From Falciphora oryzae (Eukaryota > Ascomycota > Sordariomycetes > Magnaporthales > Magnaporthaceae), in NCBI GenBank assembly GCA_000733355.1, contig JNVV01000011.1:796679-860678 (forward strand): DNA of 64,000 nucleotides, written 5' to 3'. Below, one piece after another: positions 22,099 to 33,593 of the stretch. A program made the position numbers and the translations under genes. Under the pieces are notes generated by a model that searched no databases, had not been told where the DNA came from, and saw only the letters and a program-made list of their open reading frames with translations. The number at the start of each line of letters is the position of its first letter. Within the stretch, counting starts at the first letter, position 1.

Positions 22099-22946
22099 TC
22101 TCAGAAAGGGACACGTGGGTGGGCCGTGAGATGAAGAACGATGGGAGGTTGGAGCACTGCGCTGCGTTGTTTTATATTACTTATTACCCAATTGATCCGA
22201 GCGATTCTCGCGATGCAGCGGGGAGCCGCATTCACTTGGTGGGGGCAAGGGGCTTGTACATATTAGGTACCTTAGGTACTTATTCGTGATATATTGTGAC
22301 ACGGCATGGAAGAGAATCTAATCCGAGTGCTCCCTTTTATTTCGACTCTCCTCTGCTTCTTTTATTTAGTACTCGCCACCTGGCGGACTGACAGGCCTCT
22401 GCCGAACACAAGCCTTTGGCGCTGCACCGCAGAGTGTCTTGATGGCATCTTTGGTGCCTACCCCCCGTCTCGTCGTTCTCACTCTGGATTTTCTCTCTTT
22501 GCCTCTTTTTCGAGTAATCAATAGATGCATAAGCAGGCCATTATGGTCCTGTTGATGCCCCTTTTCCCATCGAAGCAAACCACCTACACCCTTTTGGCGG
22601 GGCGCAGCCAGCTGGATTGTCAGCGGGGTGAATTGTGCGCTCTGAATGGTCAGAGCTACCCCGTTCCTGGATGAGCCGGTGCGAGAGCGGCTCCTATCAA
22701 TCAATGCGATTTATCGGCTGCACCGAATAATTTTTTTTTTTTTTTTTTTTTTTCCCTTTCTGAATTGCTCCTTGGGTTAGCTCCGGACACGGACTTGCAT
22801 CTTTGCGCTACACTGTGTCCCCCTTCTGCCGACCGAAGACACAAAGCTACCGAGCGCCTCATCGTCTCCGACATCACTTTTTTTCGGAACTCCCTTCCCC
22901 AATCTTTTACCCCCCTCTCCCTGGCCACTTACACCCACCCCTCACA
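22099..22946. other. Intergenic region RPC82 / GGC1
   Basis: About 850 bases with the RPC82 3' end, TAGGTACCTTAGGTAC words at about 22263-22280, a 23-base T run at 22731-22753 and a CT-rich leader before the GGC1 ATG. No gene is seen. Confidence 0.5.
22731..22753. repeat. Poly-T run, 23 bases
   Basis: 23 consecutive T about 190 bases upstream of the GGC1 start codon. It could act as a nucleosome-excluding promoter tract; this is inference only. Confidence 0.95.
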
Positions 22947-24411
22947 ATGTCTCCTCCAGTTGGTGGCGGTCGCGAGAAGGAGTCCAACCTGGCACGGTTG
23001 CTCGGATCAGGTGAATGGCTCCCGAGCTTTTGCTATCCGTGCTACTATTCGGTGGCCAACGACTATGTACCAGGCATTCGCTGACTTTCGCATCTGTGGT
23101 TTAATCCCAGGCTCTGCGGGTATCTCGGAGCTCGCTGTGTTCCACCCCGTGCGTTTAGGCTCGCTTCGATTCGAGGACAAAGACGATCACGCATACTGAT
23201 ATAGCCCTTTCAGGTTGACACGATCGCCAAGCGGCTTATGAGCAACGAGACCAAGGTACTGCCGCCAACGGACACTGAGCAGATGGACAGGGCCTGCGCA
23301 CCCGGAACACGACGGGACTGACACAACTCGCAACCTTCTTCAGGTTTCAAACCTGAGCCAACTTAACTCAGTCATCTTCAAGGACAAGGCCTCCGCATCG
23401 GCGGGTCGGAAGTTCTTCTCACTGTTCCCGGGCTTGGGCTACGCTGCCGGCTACAAGGTGCTGCAGAGGATATACAAGTATGGTGGCCAGCCCATCGCGC
23501 GTGACTGGCTCACGGCCGGCTACGGCAAGGACTTCGAGAACGCGTTCGGAAAGAAAACGGGCAAGGCGATACTGCACTCGACGGCCGGAAGGTATGGCTG
23601 ACAACCCCCAACGGCCCGCGCTGGGTTCACCTTTTCTGCTGGTCTGTGCCAACGGACGGGAACTGACGGATGCCCTTAGTCTGATCGGCATCGGTGAGAT
23701 CGTCCTGCTGCCTCTTGACGTTCTCAAGATCAAGCGTCAAACCAACCCGGAGGCCTTCCGTGGCAGGGGCGTGCTCAAAATTGTGCAGGACGAGGGCTTC
23801 GGCCTTTACAGGGGATGGGGCTGGACGGCGGCCAGGAATGCGCCGGGTTCGTTTGCTGTAAGTGGGCGTTTTCGGACCGTCACGCACCTGATGCGTCTCC
23901 AGCAGCAAGGCAAGGCTACATGATTACTGACTCTCATATCTGCGCGCACACTAGTTGTTTGGTGGATCTGCCTTCGCCAAAGAGTTTCTCTTCAAGCTAG
24001 AGGACTACAACAAAGCGTCGTGGTTCCAGAATTTTGTGGCTTCGATCGCGGGAGCATCAGCCTCGCTCGTTGTGTCGGCCCCGCTGGACGTGATCAAGAC
24101 CAGGATCCAGAACAGGAACTTTGAGAACCCGGAGAGCGGCTTCCGTATCCTGTCCAACATGGCCAGGAAGGAGGGCATGTCAAGCTTCTTCAAGGGCTTG
24201 GTGCCCAAGGTACGTGTTGTCAAGAAACAAGGGAAAGGAAAGAAAAGGAAAGGAAAGGAAAGGAAAGGAAAGAAAAGGAAAGGAAAGGAAAGAAAAGAAC
24301 TGACCCCCGATTCTTTCGCAGCTCCTGATGACGGGCCCCAAGCTCGTCTTCTCGTTCTGGCTCGCCCAGACCCTTATCCCCGCTTTCGACAAGGCTATTG
24401 CGGGCCACTAG
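22947..24411 (+). CDS. GGC1: Mitochondrial GTP/GDP carrier (SLC25)
   Basis: Seven exons: 22947-23010, 23111-23148, 23214-23255, 23344-23591, 23680-23857, 23955-24209 and 24322-24411, giving 304 residues. The spliced protein follows yeast Ggc1 (Yhm1) closely throughout: LARLLGSGSAGISELAVFHP, IAKRLMSNETK, FPGLGYAAGYKVLQRIYKYG, GIGEIVLLPLDVLKIKRQTN, YRGWGWTAARNAPGSFALFG, APLDVIKTRIQNRN and LLMTGPKLVFSFWLAQ. The three carrier signatures start at PVDTIAKR, PLDVLKIK and PLDVIKTR. The protein exchanges GTP for GDP across the inner membrane and supports mitochondrial nucleic-acid synthesis and iron balance in yeast. Six introns make it one of the most fragmented genes here. The sixth intron contains a GGAAA tandem repeat and almost no pyrimidine tract until just before its CGCAG acceptor. 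Confidence 0.95.
24226..24299 (+). repeat. (GGAAA)n repeat in the last GGC1 intron
   Basis: About 14 near-perfect GGAAA units with occasional GAAAA interruptions fill most of the sixth intron. The purine run ends about 20 bases before the splice acceptor. Confidence 0.85.
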
Positions 24412-25409
24412 GCATGCATTCGCGGCTTGGTTTGGAGCGGGTGAGGGGTGCGGGTCTGTAATACCAGAGACTAGACCTCACCCGGAATCTTGGCTTTTTC
24501 TTCGTTTCTTGTTGTTCTTAGAGATTTTGATCCCTGGCGTGCGAGGTATCTGAAAATGAGGCGTTACGATACGTTACGATATAACAATTACTCAGGACCG
24601 GACGCAATCGGCTCATTATCCAAAGCCATAATGTGTGTGTATATATAGGATAGATTTGGCATATCCGGGGAAGTGGTAGGTCGGGCATCTTCTGCTGTCA
24701 ATTCTCAGCTCCTTCTCAGATCTCTTTTCGACGTCCTGTTGCTGTGGTGTGTTCCATGTTTTCGCAGGCATGAAGCGCGCGGCGGCGGTGTGACATGGCG
24801 CGATGGGACATCGTCACAATGGAGCGCGCAAGAGAGTTTCAGCTCCTGCACCTCAGTGGACAAGAGCGCGGATCCGGCCTCCACCCCACCCATCCTGCCG
24901 GCTATCGATAAAGTGCCGTTGGCGGACCCCTGTGGATGTTCTGGCAAAACAGTGGGGACTGTGCTGCGCGTTGGCGTTGTTTTGGTCGTGGTTGCCAGGG
25001 CATTTTGTTTACAGTCAGAGTCGGGAGCTCCGACAAGCCAGGCCTAGCTTGACTGGCGACGGCATAGCATTGGCCGAGACGACGTGCGAGGTCAACATCC
25101 CACTCGCCCATTTCGGTTCCCATTTATTATACGGGATCCCGGGGTATAGCTCCAGGGGGACGGCCTCGATCTTTTATTTTTCTCAACCCACATTTCCCTG
25201 CAGGAGGGACACAAGAAGGCAAAGGCAGAAGAGAGAGCAACTCCTTTTTTACAAGCATCATCACCAACAGATATCTACAACGACACCACGTCCCGACAAC
25301 TACACTCTCTCTTCCTACCAGTCTGCCTGCCTTCCTCCACGCCCGCCCACTCCGGCACACGTGCCTGATGTAAACCACCACATTCCACTGCTGCCGAACT
25401 AGCGTCACG
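24412..25409. other. Intergenic region upstream of the coiled-coil gene
   Basis: About 1 kb containing the GGC1 3' end (a TATATATA stretch near 24640) and the leader of the next gene, which is CT- and CAC-rich from about 25220. Open frames on both strands have no recognisable content. Confidence 0.45.
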
Positions 25410-28400
25410 ATGCCGCCGATAGAACGGGACGTCCCCAGCCAGCTGGACCGGACCCTGAGACACCAGCATTCCGGCTCTTCGGACCACAGCCGCGCGTTGA
25501 TACCAATGTACGTAAAGTCGAGAGGGCGTATCTCGCGCCGCGTGAGCATGAGGGGAAGCAGACTGAAGTACGGGACTGACCACAGAACTCTCCAACCACA
25601 ATAGGTGGGACAGCTCCGACCCGGACAGGGCGCCGCCGCCGCTCCCTCTCAACCCCCAGTCACCCAGTGTTGGCGGCTCTCCGTCCAAGCCAGGCACATC
25701 GGCCGCTATCCAGTCGGCCCACGCAGCGCTGGCCGAGAAGGCCCGCGAGAATTCGCTCGTACCAGCGCCTCTCGGCAAGAACGGGACCCACCGTCGCATG
25801 CAGTCGACGCAGCACGGCAGCGTCCGTGACCTGGGCTTCATGATTGAGAGCGGTCGAGAGTCGCTCAACTCCACCCCGCGCTCACATGAGAAGTTCCCCC
25901 GCCCCGGAACGCCCCGAGACCCCTTTTACGACTCGAGGCCACAGGACGACCGGGAAGCAGCACCAGAGGTCAAGGTGCTCGCGCTCTCTCCCGGCCCTAG
26001 CCTGACGCCTATAGTCAGACCTATTGCTCGCCGCTCAACACACAGCATCCTCGGCGAGAACACGCCGCCGCAGTCGGCCACGATGCTAGCACTGCAGAAC
26101 CTGTCCACCCCGACCAGGGACAGGGACAGGGACAGCAATGGGAACGGCAATGGCAACAGTAATCACGGTAACAGTCACAGCAAGCCTCCGAGAGAGCTGC
26201 GGGAGCTTCCCCAGGCGCCTGCCGCCTCGGCGCCCAGGGACAATAGGGACAATAGGGACAACCATAACCCCCCCAAAGAGAAGCAGCCGGCGCAACCCGA
26301 GCCGGTACCGCTTTCTAATGTGACCAACTCGGCGCCGTCTACGGCGCTTATCAGGCAGCCGCCCAACGCCGCCCTGGACTCGCTGTCGCAGCAAATCCTC
26401 AGCCTGACCAACATCGCCACGTCGCTGCAGAAAGAGATGTCGCAGCTGAGTCGCCGCAGCAGGGACAACGCTACCGACCTGCTGAGCCTGAAGGAGGCCA
26501 CCAACACACGCGACGAGGACATCCGCCGCAGCCTGCGTGACCTCCTCACCAGCACGAACGAGCTCTCGTCGCGAGCCTCGACGAGGGACCCCTACGGCGC
26601 CAGTCTGCTTCTCGATAGCAAGCCTCACCCTGCGGGCTCCCCGATGTCCAAGGTTGCGCGGCCCTTCTCGCTCCCACGCATCCCGTCTCTCAACAGCTTC
26701 TCCGCGTCGCTGGACGGCGACCGCATGAGCACCCCGTCGCTCGTCGGCCCTGTGGCCGACGGCCCCGCCACTATCTCCCTACTGGAAAAGATTGTGCGTG
26801 ATATGGGCACCAAGGAGGGCCACGAAAACCTCGTCTCTCGTCTCTCGGACGTGGCCGACAAGGTTGCGGGCATGGCAACTGCAAAGAAGGTGGAGGAGCT
26901 GCTGAACCTCGTCAAGAGTAGCCATGAGCAGTCCGCCATTGTCACTGCCACCGATGCAAGCGGTGGTGGTGGCCGTGGCGGATCAGTGCCGCCAAGAAAG
27001 TTCAGCTTCGATGGAGACCCGTCGTCGCCTGGGTCTCACGACGTTGGGTTCGCCGGCCCTAGCGGAGGCACTCTGCAGCGCACAGGAGAACGCCTGCTTG
27101 CCGATCCCGGCGCTCGTCGTTCGTCGGCGCCGACTTCGGGCGAGCCGGACGCTATGACGGGCGACATCCTCAACATCATCCGAACTGTCAAGGACAGTGT
27201 CGCCCAGGGCGGCGGGCTGACCGCCGAAGTCAAGGCGCTCGTGCGCGAGCTACGAGGCGAGGTGCTAGGGATGGGGCGCGAGATTGGGCGACGGCTAGAG
27301 GAGGTGCAAGCCAAGAAGCCGAACCAACCCGAGACCGTGACACGGGCCGAGATGGGCCGGGTCGTAGACGAGGGGCTCGAGGAGATGAAGCAGCACATGA
27401 ACCAACTACTCAAAGAGCACCGGCGGCAGTCGGCCACGGCCATCGCGTCGCGAGGCCCCGTAGTAGACTACGCCGAGGTGTACAACTCGGTCCGCGCGGC
27501 GCTCAAGGACTCGCAGGCATCGCGGCCGCGCAAGGAGGAGGTCACTCGCGAGGACGTCATGGACGCGGTGAAGGAGGCCTGGGAAACGTACAAGCCCGAG
27601 ATCGAGGTACAAACCATTGGACTGGAGCGCGACGAGGTGCTGCAGTGCCTGCAGGAAGGCCTGCGCGAGCACGCTCCATCCAACGACGCCGCCCCCGGGG
27701 CCACGCGCGACGAAGTGCTTACGGCCGTGGTTGAGGGCCTCAAGCATTTCGTGCCGCCGCAGGTCGAGACGCCCCCGACTCTCTCGCGAGACGAGATCCT
27801 TGACGCGGTCAGAGAGTGTCTCGAGGAGTTCGAGTTCCCGGTTGCCGCGTCGGCAGTGGGCGCAGAGGTGACCAAGCAGGACATGCTCGACGCGGTCAAG
27901 GAGGGCCTTGAGGGCCTGGAACTGCCAATGCCCGAGCCCACACAGTCTACAGTCAGCAACGACGAGGTTTTGGAGCGGCTGGGCGAGATCGTCGAGTTCA
28001 TGCGCGACGAGTTCCGTGCCGTGTCGGCCGAGGCCAAGCAGAACCTGGCAGCCAACGAGCGAGATACGGAGCAGGTGCTCGACGCCACCAAGGACGGATT
28101 CGAGAAGCTGCGAGCTGACATCGAGTCCTATGTCGATAAGGCTGCGGGCGCCAATGGCCAGGAGCGCTTCCTAGACGGGTTTGTGCGCACGCTCGACGAT
28201 TTCCGTGAGGAGATTGCCGAGCTCGTGTCGAAGTCGTCTGACAGCTCACGCAAGGTGCTGACGACGGAGATCGAGAACCTGCGCGACGCTGTCAACTCGT
28301 CTCTCGTCCCCATGTCTGCCGTGCCCACCGCCAATAGTGGTGGGAGCAACAAGGAGGTCCTCGAGGCGCTGCACGATGGCATCAGCAGCCTGCGCAACGA

Positions 28401-31400
28401 GATGGCCAGCCGGCCCATCGCGGGCACCAACGAGGTTCTCGACGCGCTGCAGGAGAGCATGCAGGACCTGCGCGAGTGCATTGAGCGCCTCGGCAACAAG
28501 CCAATCGACCTGACCGCCAACGATGAGATCCTCGACGCCCTCAAGACGGGGCTAGACGGCGTCAAGTCGGACATCAAGTCGGACATCAACGACATCCGCG
28601 AGCTGGCCAATCCCAACGAAAAGGCCGTGGCCACGATTGATAACTCCATGAGCACCGCCATCGTGCCCATAGACGTGCTGCGGCAGGACGACATCAAGAA
28701 CCTCGAGAGGCTCATCGCCCAGCTTCAAATGAAGATGGACACTATGGAGGCCCCGGCCGAGACTAGCGCCGCCTCGGTGGCTGTTGCTGCTGCCACGGCT
28801 GCTGCTGCCGCCGTGCCCACGCTCACCAAGGACGACGTTGCGTCCAAGCTCGATCTTTCGGGCGCGGTCGAGACGCTAGCCTCCAAAAAGGACCTTTCTG
28901 GTGTGACCGAGACTTTGGCATCTAAGGAGGATCTGTCGGGCGTGACAGAGACTCTGGCGTCTAAGCAGGACCTTTCGGGGGCAACCGAGACTCTTGCGTC
29001 CAAGGACGATCTTGCGGGCATCGTCGAGAAACTGCAAAAGCTGCAGGAAACCGTCGAGGCGGCTGCTGCCAGTGATCGTGACTCTGCAGCGCCCGATCCG
29101 GCTACAAGGGAGGACGTGGTTGCGATTGAGACTATCCTCCGGAACACCAAGGGACGACTTGACGACATGGTGGACGGCGAGCAGGCCGTGCGCAAAGACC
29201 ATATTGACGCGCTGGAAACGGTGGTGCTCGAGACCAAAGAGTCGCTCGGGGCGCTCAAGACCAAGCTCGAGTGTCTTGAGGGACTCTCGCGGCAGGAGGA
29301 CCTCAAGGAGGTGGAGTCACTGATTGCGCAGGTGGCTAACGAATTCGAGGAACTCAAGGAGCGCCACGAGAAGCAGCTCGACGACCCGGAGCGCGTCACC
29401 AAGACGGACGTCGAAGCCGTCGAGGCCATATGCCACGATGTCAAGACGGCCGTCGACCGGATGGTCGGGACCGATCTGGCCGCTCTGCCCACCCGCGACG
29501 ACTTGCAGAGGCTGGAGGCCCTCTTAGCCGAGGTTCGCTCGATGGCGGGCTCAGAGGCCGAAAAGACAGCCAAGGCCTTCGAGGACCGCCAGGCTGAGAC
29601 CGTCGGGGTGGGCGAGACGGTCAACGAGGTCAAGGCCTTCCTCGAAGAATTTCAGTCAACCGTTAAGGGTCAGCTTGAGGAGGGCGCCGGCGGCGTCGAG
29701 AAGGTCGGGCAGCTGCTGGAGACTCTGGGCGAGACGGTTGGCAAGAGCGCCAGCGTCGGCGACGAACTCAAGGAGATGCTCGAGGCCGTCAAAATCGAGG
29801 TGGAGGAGTCGCGCGTTGGCGCCGTCGGGGCTAAGCTCGAAACGGACGAGAAGCTCCAGCAGACGGCGGACGCGGTGGCGGCCAAGATTGACGAGAAGGT
29901 GGGCGAGCTTGTAAGCAAGTACGATGCCTTCCAAGCCCAGATGGAGGAGCGGGCCAAGAGCGGCGAGACCCGGGACGAGCAGCTGGAAGCGGCGGTGGTG
30001 GGTAGCAAGGCAGTGGCGGACGAGCTCAAGGCACTGATCGACACGCTTGGTTCGACCGTGACGGACTCGCTCGAGAAGATGGAGGAGGCGTCCAAGACGG
30101 TATTCGGGCGCGTGGAGGATCTCGTAGGCCGCGTCGACGAGAACCACACGGACGACAAAGCCCAGCACCAACAAACGCGCGACGAGGTCAAGCGCGCCGC
30201 CGATGCGGTCGAGGGCCTGCAGGGCCAAGTTTCCGAGTATCAGCCACAGATCCTCGAAAGCCTCAAGGACGTCCTGCTCATCGTCGGCCAGCACTATGAG
30301 CACTCCAAGGCGTCCACCGAGACCATCCAGGAGAAGATCGAGGAGGCCAAGCCGCCGGAGCTGCCTATGTTGCCCCCTCCGCCGGAGAAGTACGACGACA
30401 GCCAGGTTGTGCAGAAGCTTGACCATCTCTCGGAGAAGTACAACGGCGCCGTCCTGCTGGAGAAGCTTGAGGACCTCGCGGCGCGCTACAACGGCGATGT
30501 TGTCCTGGAGAAGCTCGAGGGTCTCTCGGAGCGTCACAATGGTGACGTTGTTTTGGAGAAACTTGAGGGCCTCTCAGAGCGCTACAACGGCGACGTGGTC
30601 CTCGAGAAGGTTGAAGGTCTCTCGGAGCGTTACAACGGCGACGTCCTTCTCGAGAAGATCGAGGGTCTCTCGGAACGCTGCAACGGTGATGTCCTTCTCG
30701 AAAAGATCCAAGGCGTCTCGGAGCAGTGCGGCGGCATCCTCCTCACGGTGCCCGAGAAGGTGGACGGCATGACTGAAAAGCTCGAGGGGGGGATTCTCGC
30801 CAACGGTGAAAAGCTTGACAAGCTGGTGGACAAGGCCGACCAGGACAGCACCGCGATCAACGAGAAGCTCGATAAGCTGTCGGACAAGACCGACGGGGAC
30901 CAGCTTATCGTGGTCGACCGGCTCGACAAGCTGTCGGAAAAGGCCGATAGCGACCAGCTTGTTGTGGTTGACAAACTCGAAAAGTTATCGGAAAAGGTCG
31001 ACAGTGACCAGATCATAGTAGTCGAAAAGCTTGAGAAGCTGTCTGAGCAGGCCGATGCTGGTCAGATCGTCGTGGCTGAGAGGCTCGAAAAGCTGTCGGA
31101 ACAGGTCGATAGTGACCAGATCGTTGTGGTCGACAAACTCGAGAAGCTGTCAGAACAGGCCGGCTCGGGCCAGACGGCGTTGCTCGAGAAGCTGGAGAAG
31201 TTGTCTGACAAGGCCAGCGAGGACCAGACGACGGTTCTAGGCAAGCTCGAGGGCGTGGCAGACAAGTGTGAGGCGGGTGCGCTTGGCAACGGCGAAAAGC
31301 TGGATCAGCTAGCAGACAAGGTCGACCAAGACAAAGCTGCAGTGCACGACAAGCTGGACCGACTGGTGGGCCACGCCCAGGAGGCGGACACGGCCTTCAC

Positions 31401-32688
31401 CCGGCTCGACACACTGGACAAGGTGCACCAGCAGGTCATACAGACGGCGGCCGAGGTGGCGGCCCTCGTGGCGGCGCAGACGGCGCGCATCGAGGACGAC
31501 CGCCAGGAACGCGAGAAGACGCTGCGGGAGACACTGCTGGCCCTGGAGCGCGGTGCGGCCCAGAAGGAGGCCCTCGAGGCCAGCGTGGCCGCTCTCCGCG
31601 AGGAGCAGGAGTCGCTCAGGCGCAGCGTCGAGGCCATGCGCGCCGAGCAGGAGGAACTGGCCCGCCGGAGGACGCGGCTCACGGCCGACGTGGCCTCGCT
31701 CGAGACGGCCGCCTCGCTGCGCCGCGAGGAGCTGCGCGAGGTCGAGGATCGCGCGCAGGGGCTCGAGCGGCGCATCCTTGAGGGCGTCATGGACCACTCG
31801 CGCGTGCTGCTGATGGCCAAGGCCGGTGGCTTCGCCGGCAAGGGCCGCGATGCAATGAGCCGCAAGCGCGTGTCCTCACAACGCCAGGGCCAGAGAGACT
31901 CGTCGGCATCAGCTGCCCCGGAGGACACCGCCAGGGCGGGTGCTAAGCGTTCGTCAGAGCACAAGAAGCAGCGAGCAGTGCCCATCAACATCGCGATGAC
32001 GACGCCCTCTAACCGCAACAGCCTGGCGCCGCCCAACCAGTCTGGCGGCGGTGGCGTAGCCCGACGCATCGTGTCTCTCAGCCAGATCAACAACAACGTC
32101 GCTGCCGGCGGCTTCAAGCGCAGCCAGAGCGTGCGCCAGTCCGGTGGGCGGTCGGGCATGCGCAAGAGCAGCTGGGCGGGAAGCCGCGCCACTACGCCCG
32201 CGCCAGTGCCGCCGGTTCCAGCAGTACCAGCCGTGGTCGCTAAGGGGTACGGTGATCTCGACGCGGACCGGGAAGACAAGGAGAACAGCGCGCCGCGGTC
32301 GCCCGGTGGAGAGGATGACGACAGCGACTACGACGAGGCGGGAAATGCGCCGACTCCACGGCACCAGCCTCACCAGCCTGCCCTTTCCGTCATCCACGCG
32401 GGCGGCACCGAGATCGACGGCGACGACGGCCAACCGAGCGACACCGAGACGCTGCGGCGGTCGAGCCTAGGCACTACGGTTATCACGGAAAGCAGCGTGG
32501 CGGGCACATATGACGACGAGACGGGCAGTGAGGACGGCGACTACGATCACAACCGTGACGACAACCACACCACCACCAATGACAACTACTCGGACCGCGA
32601 TGACGACTTTGACGACGCATCGAGCCAGTACACCGAGAGTCAGGCCGGTGCGCCCGAGGGGAGCGAGCTGGTGCTGTACCAGAGTTGA
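25410..32688 (+). CDS. Giant repeat-rich coiled-coil protein, function unknown
   Basis: Two exons, 25410-25507 and 25605-32688, give 2393 residues. The intron uses GTACGT, a CTGAC branch and TAG, and restores Met-Trp across the join. Residues 1-300 are Ser/Pro-rich and disordered; most of the rest is heptad-rich coiled coil. Several internal repeat families are visible. A 14-residue helix of the form DEVLDAVKEGLE recurs about nine times (roughly 680-1020). A 13-residue LASKxDLSGxTET unit recurs four times (about 1123-1178). A 16-residue LEKLEGLSERYNGDVV unit recurs about six times (1634-1743). An 18-residue LEKLSEQVDSDQIVVVDK unit recurs about eight times (1778-1918). A further long coiled coil ends in ILEGVMDHSRVLLMAKAG, followed by a basic Ser-rich and then an acidic tail. 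Similar large Pezizomycotina proteins are loosely called chromosome-segregation-ATPase-like, but I see no ATPase motif. A scaffold or cortical role is a guess. Confidence 0.85.
28876..29040 (+). repeat. 13-residue tandem repeat in the coiled-coil gene
   Basis: Four tandem 39-base units encode LASKxDLSGxTET variants. The units differ mainly at third codon positions, which suggests age and selection on the protein rather than recent expansion. Confidence 0.8.
30406..30735 (+). repeat. 16-residue tandem repeat in the coiled-coil gene
   Basis: About six or seven 48-base units encode LEKLEGLSERYNGDVV and close variants in tandem. The first units (KYNGAV, RYNGDV) are more diverged. Confidence 0.85.
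30840..31290 (+). repeat. 18-residue tandem repeat in the coiled-coil gene
   Basis: About eight 54-base units encode LEKLSEQVDSDQIVVVDK and variants. A similar DKLVDKADQD-type unit occurs at each end of the block (near 30820 and 31310), as if the array were framed by older copies. Confidence 0.85.
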
Positions 32689-33593
32689 TCGTGATTTCCA
32701 ATGAACCGTTCTGGGTGCTGCTGACGTCCGGTGTATGTTGCAGGAGAGGAACAGTGAGAAATTAGCAGGGAATGGGCAGAGCTTATCGTCGTTGGTGTAC
32801 AAACGGGAAGGTGGAGGGAGGCTCTTTGATCACTTTTTCCCCTAAAGTTTTTGTTTATTGCACTCTTGCTTTCCAGTGTCTTGTTTTGCTGTTTTTAGGG
32901 TTGTCTTTTCGGCTGTTTGGATTCTTTCTTGCCTACATTTATCCTTGTCTGTCTTGACTGTATTATGAATCGAGTACTCGGGTATAACGAGCATCCGTCC
33001 TCTTTGGGATCTGTTTACTGGCCAATGCCATCCTCGATTTGGATTTCGCGCTCACCTCAGGTATCTTGCATGTAAAACGTCTACGCAGCACGCACAAATG
33101 CTGTCCTGTATGTCTATGCCATTCAGCTGATAGTGTTAGAAAGACGGGCGCTGGCGAGCGTGGTCGAGAGTTGGTTGATTCATTCATTGTAGGAGCAACT
33201 TAACATCGAAGATGAACGGAACAGAAAAGGGGTATAAATTGAACGAACAAACAAAACCGGGATGCATCAGACCAATCCACACACGCTATGCCGCCCCTGT
33301 CTCCAGATAAGCCAAGAAAAAAACCAAGGCAAGTGAGGATATAAAACAAGAACGGGCGAGCATTAAGAAAAAGAATAAGAAACAAAAAGACAAAACAATT
33401 AAGCGTAACCATTCATGTCCATAACACCTTGCTTCGTCTTGCTGTGCAGCCCAAGCAAAATACAAGCATGAGTTAACCACCTCAAGGAGCCACCCTAGCT
33501 GTTCCATTATTGTCATGCCACGCATCCATGATGCAAAATTCCAGCTTCGGCAGCCAGCGAACATATCGACGCATAAACTAACACCCTGGCCCC
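32689..33593. other. Intergenic region between convergent coiled-coil and Sfi1 genes
   Basis: About 900 bases of AT-richer sequence with the 3' ends of both genes. No gene is supported. Confidence 0.5.
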
